DNA of 46,455 nt from Alphaproteobacteria bacterium (lineage in GTDB: Bacteria > Pseudomonadota > Alphaproteobacteria > Rhizobiales > Devosiaceae). Of this stretch, positions 35,641-43,160 are shown one piece after another (position 1 is the first letter of the stretch; every line of letters begins with the position of its first letter). Where the stretch lies: NCBI GenBank assembly GCA_018818925.1, contig JAHJQZ010000032.1:1-46455 (forward strand). The letters are read 5' to 3'. A program made the translations under genes and the position numbers. The notes below the pieces were generated by a model. It was not told the DNA's origin. It ran no database searches and saw only the letters and a program-made list of their open reading frames with translations.

Positions 35641-36087
35641 ATGATCCCGTCCTCTTTCATCTTCACCGAAACGCCGGGCACGATTGCCGCGCGCCGGCAG
35701 GCGCATGCGCTGACGGGCGCGCTGGTTCGGTTCGTCGTCATCGGCGTCGGCGCCCTTTTAGCCTATGCCGGCCTCGAACAGAGCTTTGTGCCCGCCTTCC
35801 CCGAGATCGCGGCCTGGCAGATGCGTTTTCTGCTGGCGGCTTCGTTGCTCGTGCCGGTCTATCAGGTGCATCTGCGCTTCTGCTTTTCCGCGGAAATGCC
35901 GCACCTTCGGACCCTGTCGCGCTATGCGGCCGTACAGATGGCGGTGGTGGCGCTGGCGGCGCTGTTCTCCCAGCTCGCCCATGGCGTTGTCGGCCTGCCG
36001 CATCTGACCACGGTGATGCTGGTTTTCGTCGCGACGGCCGGCGTCAATTTCTCCGTGCTCAAGGTCTGGGCTTTTTCGCCGCGCTGA
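35641..36087 (+). CDS. GtrA-like four-helix membrane protein
   Basis: A 148-aa membrane protein with four hydrophobic segments (about 27-47, 54-74, 94-112, 117-137). The layout and the motifs RFVVIGVGALLAY, FCFSAEMPHLRTLSRY and the terminal NFSVLKVWAF fit the GtrA family. Members move lipid-linked sugars or support glycan modification. The start at 35641 is preferred to an upstream ATG 45 nt earlier because it directly precedes the conserved part. It interrupts the two ThuA-like genes. Confidence 0.72.
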   Translation: MIPSSFIFTETPGTIAARRQAHALTGALVRFVVIGVGALLAYAGLEQSFVPAFPEIAAWQMRFLLAASLLVPVYQVHLRFCFSAEMPHLRTLSRYAAVQMAVVALAALFSQLAHGVVGLPHLTTVMLVFVATAGVNFSVLKVWAFSPR

Positions 36088-36178
36088 ACCGACGCGGGCG
36101 ACGGCGCGTTAGCGCTTGCGCTTTTCCGGTGAACCGGATTTGCTAGCGCCAAATCCCGGGGCAAAGGGGAGACGGTTC

Positions 36179-36826
36179 ATGCGGGAAGCGATGATTGTCT
36201 GGGGTGGCTGGGAAGGCCATGATCCGGAGAAATGCGCGCAGATCTACAGGCGATGGCTGCACGAGGACGGTTTCTCCGTCCGCATCGAAACCGACACCAA
36301 GGCCTTTGCCGATCCCGACATCATGAAGCTGTCGCTGATCGTCCCGGTCTTCACCATGTCCAAGATCGAGAAGGAAGAGGTACAAAACCTCGCCAAGGCG
36401 ATCGAAAGCGGGGTCGGCATAGCCGGGCATCACGGCGGCATGACCGACGCGTTCCGCGACTGCGTCGAATATCATTTCATCACCGGCGGCCAGTGGGTGG
36501 CCCATCCCGGCAATATCATCGATTATCGCGTCAACATCACCCGGCCCGACGATCCGATCATGCATGGCATATCGGATTTCGACTACACCTCCGAGCAGTA
36601 TTACCTGCATTACGATCCGTCCAACGAGATCCTCGCCACGACGACCTTTACCGGCGAGCACGCCTTCTGGATCGACGGTGTCGTCATGCCGGTCGCCTGG
36701 AAGCGTCATTACGGCCATGGCCGGGTGTTCTACTGCGCCCTCGGGCACAAGGCGGAAGAGTTCGACGTGCCGGAAATGGCGACCATGATCCGGCGCGGCA
36801 TGAACTGGGCGGCGCGCGAAGCGTGA
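36179..36826 (+). CDS. second ThuA-like protein
   Basis: A 215-aa protein with the N-terminal MIVWGGWEGHDPE motif of the ThuA superfamily, then AGHHGGMTDAFRD and a His-rich end (KRHYGHGRVFYCALGH). It is only distantly similar to the ThuA at 33676. The best features are GGW-x-GH, the AGHHGG turn and FY-x-ALGH, typical of ThuA-like hydrolase-fold proteins. Start at 36179 has GGGGAGA. It abuts the aspartyl protease gene (10 nt). Its substrate is unknown. Confidence 0.82.
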   Translation: MREAMIVWGGWEGHDPEKCAQIYRRWLHEDGFSVRIETDTKAFADPDIMKLSLIVPVFTMSKIEKEEVQNLAKAIESGVGIAGHHGGMTDAFRDCVEYHFITGGQWVAHPGNIIDYRVNITRPDDPIMHGISDFDYTSEQYYLHYDPSNEILATTTFTGEHAFWIDGVVMPVAWKRHYGHGRVFYCALGHKAEEFDVPEMATMIRRGMNWAAREA

Positions 36827-36836
36827 CCGGGCCGGC

Positions 36837-37964
36837 TTGATCGCGCCGCGCCGCGCCGCGGCGGCATGTGTTGCCGCCTTTGTGGCTCTGGTCGGTCCGG
36901 CCCTCGCCGACGAGGTGCGGGTCGAATTGACGCCAGCCGGCCTCGCCGGACCGTTCTACCTGCGCTATCCCGAAGGTGCGCTCGACACTCCGGTGCCGTT
37001 CCAGTTGGTGCGCGGCGTGCATCCGGTCGTCAGCGTTGTCGTCAACGGCGATGTCCGGCTCAACCTGCTCGTCGACAGCGGCGCCACGGTGCTCAACCTC
37101 AACAGCGATGTCGGCTCGCCGTTCATCAAGGACCTGTGCTTTTCGAACGGGCTGTGTTTCGAATGGCTTATCGCGGCCATGCCCCAATCGCGCTACACCG
37201 CATCGCGCGACACGCCTGGCGCCATCAACGGGTTGATCGGCTACAACCTGCTCGCCGCCCTGCCGGTCAGCATCGATTATGAGAAGCGCCAGCTCGTTTT
37301 CGGGCGCGAGCCCGGGGCGGGGGCGGCGCGTATCGCGGTGGAGACCCGGCCCGACGATGTCCGACCGTTCGGGCGGGCCGAAACGGGCGGACACGACATC
37401 GAGCGCATCCTGTTCGATACCGGTTCGTCCTTTGTGCGGCTGGATGCGGACACGCTGGCAGCGCTCGGCGACGCGGCGGTGCCGGCCGGCGGCGAAATCG
37501 CCTTTTCGATGCAGAAGGACGAGATATCAAGACTGTTCGAGATCACGCGCATGTGCCTTGCGGCGGATGCCTGCGTGACCGGCGAACTGGCGCAGCTTGG
37601 CGCCTGGCAGGCGATCGGCGGCAGCTTCTGGCGGCATTTCCGGGTGACGATCGACGCCGAGGACTCGGCCTTTGTCCTCGAACGCTACGAAACGCCACCG
37701 AACTTCATCAATGCCCGCGAGAAATGGGGCCTGCAGCTCGACCTGACCGATGCCGCAAAAATCGTCCAGGTCGATCCAGGCTCGCCGGCGGCGCGGGCCG
37801 GCATTGCCGTTGCGGACCGGCTCGTTGCCATCGACGGCAAGGCCATCCTCGATATCGGCTATCTCGGCGCCCACGCGCTGCTCGAAGCCGAAGGGGTCGA
37901 TCTCGTCGCACTCGATCTCGGCCGCGCCGGCGGGACGCGCAACGTCGTGCTGATCGCCGACTGA
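36837..37964 (+). CDS. exported two-lobed aspartyl protease with C-terminal PDZ domain
   Basis: A 375-aa protein. A signal peptide ends near ...GPALA (residue 24). Two catalytic D[ST]G motifs occur: LLVDSGAT (Asp 80) and ILFDTGSS (Asp 194). Each is followed by a hydrophobic-Gly psi-loop: NGLIGYNLL (about 131-139) and AIGGSFW (about 259-265). A PDZ domain (about 298-375: KIVQVDPGSPAARAGI, DRLVAIDGKAI) ends the chain. Bacterial retropepsin-like proteases usually have one such lobe and dimerise. The TTG start at 36837 lacks a good ribosome site but gives a full signal peptide. Stop abuts the convergent deaminase stop. Confidence 0.83.
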   Translation: MIAPRRAAAACVAAFVALVGPALADEVRVELTPAGLAGPFYLRYPEGALDTPVPFQLVRGVHPVVSVVVNGDVRLNLLVDSGATVLNLNSDVGSPFIKDLCFSNGLCFEWLIAAMPQSRYTASRDTPGAINGLIGYNLLAALPVSIDYEKRQLVFGREPGAGAARIAVETRPDDVRPFGRAETGGHDIERILFDTGSSFVRLDADTLAALGDAAVPAGGEIAFSMQKDEISRLFEITRMCLAADACVTGELAQLGAWQAIGGSFWRHFRVTIDAEDSAFVLERYETPPNFINAREKWGLQLDLTDAAKIVQVDPGSPAARAGIAVADRLVAIDGKAILDIGYLGAHALLEAEGVDLVALDLGRAGGTRNVVLIAD

Positions 37965-38561
37965 TCAGGCCAGGGGAATGCCGGCGTCGCCCTTTCGCGC
38001 CTGATAGACGGCGCTCAACGCGTCATAGAGCGCGGCGATGTCGCCGACGCGGCCTTGCAGCGGCAGACGCTCTTTGTCGGGCAGGGCGGCGATCAGCTTC
38101 TTGATCGGGTGCGCCGTCCAGAAGGCATTTTGCCCTTTGTAGCCGCCCGGATCGAGGGTGAAGACCTCCTTGAGGATTTTGAGATCATGCGGGATGGCGA
38201 AGCTGTCGCGCGAATCCTCGTGGGAGAACAGGTGGTAGAAATTGTCGTAGCCCGCCCAGGTGATGGCGGAAAGGCAGAGCGAGCATGGTTCGTGGGTCGC
38301 GAGAAATATGCAGTCCTTCGGGTCGGGCAGGCTGTCGCGCGGCCGCTCGTAAAGCCGTTTGATCGCGTGCATCTCGCCGTGCCAGAGCGGGTTCTCGGTC
38401 TCGTTATTGGTCTCGGCGATGACCAGCGACAGGTCTGATTTCTTGAGGATGGCTGCGCCGAACAGCTTGTTGCCCATGGCGACGCCCTTGCGCGTCAGCG
38501 GAACGATTTCGTCTGCGATCACGTCGAGCAGGCGGGCGGCGAGCGCGGCATCGGCGGTCAT
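37965..38561 (-). CDS. cytidine-deaminase-fold nucleoside/purine deaminase
   Basis: A 198-aa zinc hydrolase of the CDA/TadA fold. The zinc motifs are HGEMHA (His 61, Glu 63 as proton shuttle) and EPCSLC (Cys 93 and 96). The C-terminal extension of about 70 residues (LKILKEVFTLDPGG...) is longer than in TadA or GuaD. The ATG overlaps the ureidoglycolate lyase stop (ATGA), so it is the last gene of a ureide operon. A purine base such as guanine or adenine is the natural guess, because Bacillus GuaD has this fold. Cytosine- or nucleoside-specific activity is possible. Confidence 0.83.
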   Translation of the reverse strand: MTADAALAARLLDVIADEIVPLTRKGVAMGNKLFGAAILKKSDLSLVIAETNNETENPLWHGEMHAIKRLYERPRDSLPDPKDCIFLATHEPCSLCLSAITWAGYDNFYHLFSHEDSRDSFAIPHDLKILKEVFTLDPGGYKGQNAFWTAHPIKKLIAALPDKERLPLQGRVGDIAALYDALSAVYQARKGDAGIPLA

Positions 38562-39046
38562 GCCAAAACCGAAAAGGGCGTGTCGAAGGTGACGGTATCG
38601 CAGTTTGGTTCATCGCCCTTGCGGTCGACGATGATGAAATCGGTCTCGGCGTCGAGCGCGGTCAGGACGCCGTGCCAGGTGCCTTGGTGGTAGTTGATGC
38701 CCTGGCCGGGCCCGGCCAGGAAAGCCTGGGGCATGCCCGGCTTGCCGTTTTCATCGGGTGCCACCACAACAAGGAAGCGTGCCGGCCGGACCGGCACGAA
38801 AGCCTGCGAGCCGTGGGGATGGCGCTCGACCATTTTCAGTTCATAGGGCAGCGAGAATGGTTTTGCCCGCGCCATGGAAATCTGCACTTGAGCATTGGTG
38901 CCGCTGATGGTCGCGGTGGCGAGGTCGAAGCGCTGGGTGGACCCGCCATTGATCGGCTGGTTGGCGACCACCTCGTCGATCTCAATGACATCGCCGAAGG
39001 GAGCAAAGCCCTCGCGCGTCAGGTTCCTCGGGCGAATTTCGGTCAT
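38558..39046 (-). CDS. allA: ureidoglycolate lyase
   Basis: Converts (S)-ureidoglycolate to glyoxylate and urea, the last step of allantoin use. The 162-aa cupin-type protein has the family pattern GFAPFGDVIE at the N-terminus, MVERHPHGSQAFVP, and GQGINYHQGTWHGVL with catalytic residues. Both ends overlap neighbours by 4 nt (ATGA at each side): it starts inside the allE end and its stop overlaps the deaminase start. The start at 39046 gives a normal-length protein. Confidence 0.93.
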   Translation of the reverse strand: MTEIRPRNLTREGFAPFGDVIEIDEVVANQPINGGSTQRFDLATATISGTNAQVQISMARAKPFSLPYELKMVERHPHGSQAFVPVRPARFLVVVAPDENGKPGMPQAFLAGPGQGINYHQGTWHGVLTALDAETDFIIVDRKGDEPNCDTVTFDTPFSVLA

Positions 39047-39867
39047 GGCGACAGCCTCGGCAGGCGGTTGACGTCCTTGTAGAGCAGATAGCGGAAAGGC
39101 TCGCTGCCAGTGGCATAGCAGGCCTGCGGGCAAAAGGCCCTCAGCCACATGAAATCGCCGGCCTCGACCTCGATCCAGTCCTCGTTGAGCCGGTAGATGC
39201 CGCGCCCCTGCAGCACATAGAGGCCGTGCTCCATGACATGGGTCTCCATGAAGGGGATCACGGCGCCGGGCCGGATAGTGACGATATTGACATGCATGTC
39301 GTGGCGCATGTCGACCGGATCGACGAAACGGGTGGTGGCCCAGGCGCCGTCGGTGTCGACCATGCCGACCGGGGCATGATCGTTTTCGTGATCGACGATG
39401 GGATCGGGCAATGCGATGCCCTCGACGCGCTGATAGCGCTTGCGAATCCAGTGAAAGCGCGCGACCGGATCGGCATGGTTGCGGATAGTCCAGTCGCAAC
39501 CGGGCGGCAGATAGGCATAGGCGCCTGGCAGGAGGGTGTTTTGCTTGCCTTGCAAGCTCAGGGTCAGCGTGCCGCCGGTGACGAACACCACGCTTTCGGC
39601 CTCTGGATCGGATTCCGGCCGGTCGCTGCCGCCGTGCGGCGACAGTTCGACGATCATCTGCGAAAAGGTCTCGGCAAAGCCGCTGAGCGGCCGCGCGAGA
39701 ATCCAGGCGCGCTCGCCTTTCCAGTGCGGCAGCGCTGAAGTGACGATATCCGTCATCACTCCTTTGGGGATGAAGGCGTAGGCCGGCTTGAAAACGGCGC
39801 GCCCGCTGAGGAGCTGGGTCTGCGGTGGCAGGCCGCCCGGCGGCGATGCATAGGATTTTAAATTCAC
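39043..39867 (-). CDS. allE: (S)-ureidoglycine aminohydrolase (bicupin)
   Basis: Mn-dependent hydrolase that turns (S)-ureidoglycine into ureidoglycolate and ammonia. The 274-aa protein has two cupin repeats: the first with YLPPGCDW and NHADP, the second with the metal-ligand pattern around FMETHVMEHGLYVLQG and NEDWIEVEAGDFMWLRAFCPQ. The GTG start at 39867 is chosen because GTGA overlaps the GST stop and gives the family N-terminus. AllA follows with another 4-nt overlap. It fits exactly before AllA in the pathway. Confidence 0.9.
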   Translation of the reverse strand: MNLKSYASPPGGLPPQTQLLSGRAVFKPAYAFIPKGVMTDIVTSALPHWKGERAWILARPLSGFAETFSQMIVELSPHGGSDRPESDPEAESVVFVTGGTLTLSLQGKQNTLLPGAYAYLPPGCDWTIRNHADPVARFHWIRKRYQRVEGIALPDPIVDHENDHAPVGMVDTDGAWATTRFVDPVDMRHDMHVNIVTIRPGAVIPFMETHVMEHGLYVLQGRGIYRLNEDWIEVEAGDFMWLRAFCPQACYATGSEPFRYLLYKDVNRLPRLSP

Positions 39868-40580
39868 GGGCGCGATTCCGGACGCGGATTGATGCCAGGC
39901 GCGCGGAAATCCGCGGTCAGCGTACCGGCAGCGGCGATTTCGTCCTCGTGCGGCCAGTCGCGGAACGGCTCTCTGAGCCCGGCTTCGTACCATTCGCGCA
40001 TGGCGGGATGGGCCAAAAGCGTGTCGACATAGGCTCGGCATTTATCTGAAAGGGCGATGCCATAGGTCTGCACGCGGAAGGCGACCGGGCAGAAGAAGGC
40101 GTCGGCGGCGGAAAACCGGTCGCCGCCGAGATAGGGCCCGCCGAACCGCTCCAATCCCTCCAACCACAGCACCTCGATCCGGGCGAGATCTGCCGCGAGC
40201 CTTGCCTTGGCGGCATCGTTGAGGGTGACGCGAACACCGATATTCATGCCGCAGACAGCGCGCAGGGTGGAAAAGCCGGAATGCATTTCGGCAGCGGCGG
40301 ATCGGGCATAGGCGCGGGCCCGCGCGTCTCGCGGCCACACGCCCTTGTGGCGTTCGGCGAGATATTCGGCGATGGCGATCGAATCCCAGATCAGCAGCTC
40401 GCCGTCCTGCAGGAGCGGCACCAGCCCGCTCGGCGCCAGTTTGCGATAGGCGGCCCAGGCCTCGTGGTCGTGGAAGGGGATGACGTCCTCCGAAAAGGGG
40501 ATGTCGAGCGCCTTTAAAAGAACCCAGGGCCGAAGCGACCAGGAAGAATAATTCTTGTTGCCGATATCGAGATGGTACAT
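39864..40580 (-). CDS. glutathione S-transferase family protein
   Basis: A 238-aa cytosolic GST. The thioredoxin-like N-terminal domain has NKNYSSWSLRPWVLLKAL, with the catalytic Ser region, and the glutathione contact motif SGLVPLLQD...WDSIAIAEYLAER. An all-helical C-terminal domain follows (FSAADAFFCPVAFRV). The start at 40580 follows AGGAG. It is the first gene of the GST-allE-allA-deaminase operon. A GST has no known role in ureide breakdown, so either it scavenges reactive by-products or its place is accidental. Confidence 0.9.
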   Translation of the reverse strand: MYHLDIGNKNYSSWSLRPWVLLKALDIPFSEDVIPFHDHEAWAAYRKLAPSGLVPLLQDGELLIWDSIAIAEYLAERHKGVWPRDARARAYARSAAAEMHSGFSTLRAVCGMNIGVRVTLNDAAKARLAADLARIEVLWLEGLERFGGPYLGGDRFSAADAFFCPVAFRVQTYGIALSDKCRAYVDTLLAHPAMREWYEAGLREPFRDWPHEDEIAAAGTLTADFRAPGINPRPESRP

Positions 40581-40730
40581 GGCGCACTCCTGACACTGCA
40601 CCGGCAGTTAATCCAAGGCTCGCCATGGCGGCAAGAGGGCCAATCCGCGCTGCGCCCACCATGAAGGGCGCATCCGGTATTGTGATCGCCGACGAGTCGG
40701 GCAAGCCTTGCACAGAACGCGGAGACGGCC

Positions 40731-41540
40731 ATGCGCCTGATGAGCCTCAATGCCTGGGGCGGCAACATTTTCGAGCCGCTGAAGAACCTGATCGATAGGG
40801 TCCGGCCGGACATCCTGTTGTTGCAGGAAGTAACCTCGGCGGTCGATGCCTCGCCGCGGCGCTTGTTCTTCAAGGGGCATGGCTTTGACCTGCCGCAGCA
40901 GGCCGACCTTTTCGCCGATATGGCCAAGGTGCTCGACGGACATTTCGCCCTGTTCTGTCCGGCCATGCAGGGCGAGCTCTTCGATGAGGCCGGCCGGGCC
41001 TACCGGTCGCGCTTCGGGCTCGCCAGTTTTGTTCATCGCGACATCGCCATCCTCGAACAGGTGCAGGCCTTCGCGCATGGAGCCTACCGGCCGGACGGCT
41101 GGGGCGAGCCGCCGGTGCCGCGCAACATGCATGTGCTTCGGCTCTTCGATCCGGAGACGCAACAGGCTTTCGTGGTAGCGCAACTGCACGGGCTGCGCGA
41201 TCCCGCCGGCAAGCACGACACGCCGGATCGCATGGCCCAGGCCGAAAAGATCGTCGGGCTGATCTCGGCCGTGCGCCAGAAGGGCGATCCGGTGGTCTTT
41301 TGCGGCGATCTCAACCTTCAGCCGGACAGCAGGACCTTCGAAATACTGGCTGCAGCGGGGCTGATCGACCTCGTCACAACGCGCGGCTTCGCCGACACGC
41401 GCACCGCGCTCTATGAGAAGCCCGAGCGATTTGCCGATTACCTGCTGGTGTCGCCCACCGTGAAGGTGATCGATTTCGACGTGCCGGCGGAACCGGTCGT
41501 GTCCGACCACCGGCCGATGATGCTGGAATTCGAAGTGTAG
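40731..41540 (+). CDS. endonuclease/exonuclease/phosphatase-family protein
   Basis: A 269-aa metal-dependent hydrolase of the EEP fold. All catalytic motifs are visible: SLNAWGG (Asn), LLQEVT (Glu), AQLHGLR (His), FCGDLNLQPDS (Asp and Asn), FADYLLVS (Asp) and SDHRPMM (Asp-His). It lacks a signal peptide and acts in the cytoplasm. Divergent from the GST operon and convergent to puuE. The family includes nucleases, phosphodiesterases and sphingomyelinases; the substrate cannot be named. Start at 40731 follows GGAGACGGCC. Confidence 0.9.
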   Translation: MRLMSLNAWGGNIFEPLKNLIDRVRPDILLLQEVTSAVDASPRRLFFKGHGFDLPQQADLFADMAKVLDGHFALFCPAMQGELFDEAGRAYRSRFGLASFVHRDIAILEQVQAFAHGAYRPDGWGEPPVPRNMHVLRLFDPETQQAFVVAQLHGLRDPAGKHDTPDRMAQAEKIVGLISAVRQKGDPVVFCGDLNLQPDSRTFEILAAAGLIDLVTTRGFADTRTALYEKPERFADYLLVSPTVKVIDFDVPAEPVVSDHRPMMLEFEV

Positions 41541-41583
41541 GCCGCGCGGCAATCCGGAACGCTGCAAGCGCCGCGGCTATTTC

Positions 41584-41633
41584 CCTTCTCCCCTTGCGGA
41601 AGAAGGTGGCGCGAAGCGCCGGATGAGGGGTGC
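41584..41633. repeat. Rhizobiales-type dispersed palindromic repeat
   Basis: CTTCTCCCCTTGCGGAAGAAG, then GGCGCGAAGCGCC and GGATGAGGGG form the recurrent intergenic element common in Rhizobiales genomes. It lies between convergent gene ends. Inner dyad GGCGC-GAA-GCGCC is perfect. Confidence 0.7.
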
Positions 41634-41684
41634 CGCCTCCGTCAAAGGCTGCGGCGCAGCGCGTGTAGCTCCACCCCAACCGAC

Positions 41685-43106
41685 TCATTCCGGCAGCATG
41701 TCCTTGAGCCGCAGTTCGGCGATGCGTTCGACCTGCCGGCAGGCTTCGGCGAATTCGGTCTGGTGATCGTTGGTTGCGCGCTTTTCGAAGGCTGCGAGGA
41801 TTTCCGGCTTGGTATTGTCGCGCACGGCGATGATGAAGGGAAAGCCGAATTTTTCGACATAGGCGGCGTTGAGTTCGGTCAGGCGGGCATGCTCGGCCTC
41901 GGTCAGGGCCGTCAACCCGGCCGTCTGCTGCTCGGATGCCGAGGCTTCTGTCAGGCGTTCGGCCTTGGCGAGCGTGTTGCCGAGATCGGGATGGGCCTTC
42001 AGCACCTCGAGCCGTTCCTGCGGAGTGGCGGCGCGGAAATGGTTGCGCATGGCGAAATGCAGCCCCGTTGCCGTGTCGTTGGCTGGACCGAGTTCGTAGT
42101 CGAAACTGCGCGCGGCGATCCAGGGCGAGTGCTCGAAGACCGAGCCGAACCAGGCAATGAAGCTTTCGCGGTCGAGGCGGGTCGGCACCAGGTTTGGAGC
42201 TTTGTAGGGGTGTTTTTTCATCCAGTGATGGGCGATGTCGATGCGCCGGGCGATCCAGACCTTCTTGTGGGACTGGATGTAGTCGATGAAGCGGGCGAGG
42301 GCGGCGGTGCGGCCCGGCCGTCCGATTAGCCGGCAATGCAGTCCGATCGACATCATCTTCGGGCTGCCGGCCTTGCCCTCCTCATAGAGCGTGTCGAAGG
42401 CGTCCTTGAGATAGGCGAAGAACTGGTCGCCCGAGCTGAAGCCCTGGGGCGTGGCGAAGCGCATGTCGTTGGCGTCGAGCGTATAGGGGATGATGAGCTG
42501 CGGCTTGTCCTTGTGGGCGCGCCAATAGGGCAAATCGTCGTCATAGGTATCCGAGACATAGGCGAACCCGCCCTCCTCGGAGGCGAGATCGACGGTATTG
42601 ACCGAGCAGCGCCCGGTATACCAGCCATCCGGGCGCTCGCCTGTGGCGATGGTGTGGAGCTTGATCGCCTCGTTTATTTGCGCGCGCTCGGTTTGCGCAT
42701 CCATGTCCTTGTGTTCGACCCATTTGAGGCCATGGCTGGCGATCTCCCAGCCGGCTTGCTGCATGGCTCGGACCTGGGCCGGGGCGCGCAACAGGGCCGT
42801 GGCGACGCCGTAGACGGTGACCGGCACCTTCTTTTTGGTGAACAGGCGATAGAGGCGCCAGAAACCGGCGCGGGCGCCGTACTCGTAGATCGATTCCATG
42901 TTCCAGTGGCGCTGGCCGGACCATGGCGCCGCGCCGACGATTTCGGACAGGAAGGCCTCGGAGGCGGCGTCGCCATGCAGGACGCAGTTCTCGCCACCTT
43001 CCTCGTAATTGAGGACGAACTGCACCGCTATCCTGGCGCCGCCAGGCCATTTCGGATCGGGTGGGTTGGCGCCATAGCCATGCATGTTGCGGGGATAGCG
43101 GGTCAT
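41685..43106 (-). CDS. puuE-uraD: bifunctional allantoinase (PuuE) / OHCU decarboxylase (UraD) fusion
   Basis: A 473-aa fusion of two steps of urate breakdown. Residues 1-300 are a polysaccharide-deacetylase-fold allantoinase, PuuE: GYGANPPDPKWPGGARIAV, NYEEGGE, ASHGLKW, LDANDMRF and MMSIGLHCRLIGRPGR. Residues 305-473 are OHCU decarboxylase, UraD: GSVFEHSPWIA with the catalytic His, AHPDLG at 371-376, and EKFGFPFIIAVR. UraD makes allantoin and PuuE opens it to allantoate. Start at 43106 follows AAGGAG. It is 54 bp downstream of the LysR gene. Confidence 0.93.
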   Translation of the reverse strand: MTRYPRNMHGYGANPPDPKWPGGARIAVQFVLNYEEGGENCVLHGDAASEAFLSEIVGAAPWSGQRHWNMESIYEYGARAGFWRLYRLFTKKKVPVTVYGVATALLRAPAQVRAMQQAGWEIASHGLKWVEHKDMDAQTERAQINEAIKLHTIATGERPDGWYTGRCSVNTVDLASEEGGFAYVSDTYDDDLPYWRAHKDKPQLIIPYTLDANDMRFATPQGFSSGDQFFAYLKDAFDTLYEEGKAGSPKMMSIGLHCRLIGRPGRTAALARFIDYIQSHKKVWIARRIDIAHHWMKKHPYKAPNLVPTRLDRESFIAWFGSVFEHSPWIAARSFDYELGPANDTATGLHFAMRNHFRAATPQERLEVLKAHPDLGNTLAKAERLTEASASEQQTAGLTALTEAEHARLTELNAAYVEKFGFPFIIAVRDNTKPEILAAFEKRATNDHQTEFAEACRQVERIAELRLKDMLPE

Positions 43107-43160
43107 GAATGGTCTCCTTGACGAACTACGGCCGATCTCGGTCCTCCCGCGTCCATCCGA

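Noticed and set aside
36125-36138. TCCGGT-GA-ACCGGA as a terminator after the GtrA-like gene
   Set aside because: The loop is only 2 nt and the T run is short; such GTGAACCGGA sequences are frequent in these genomes, so the assignment is too weak.
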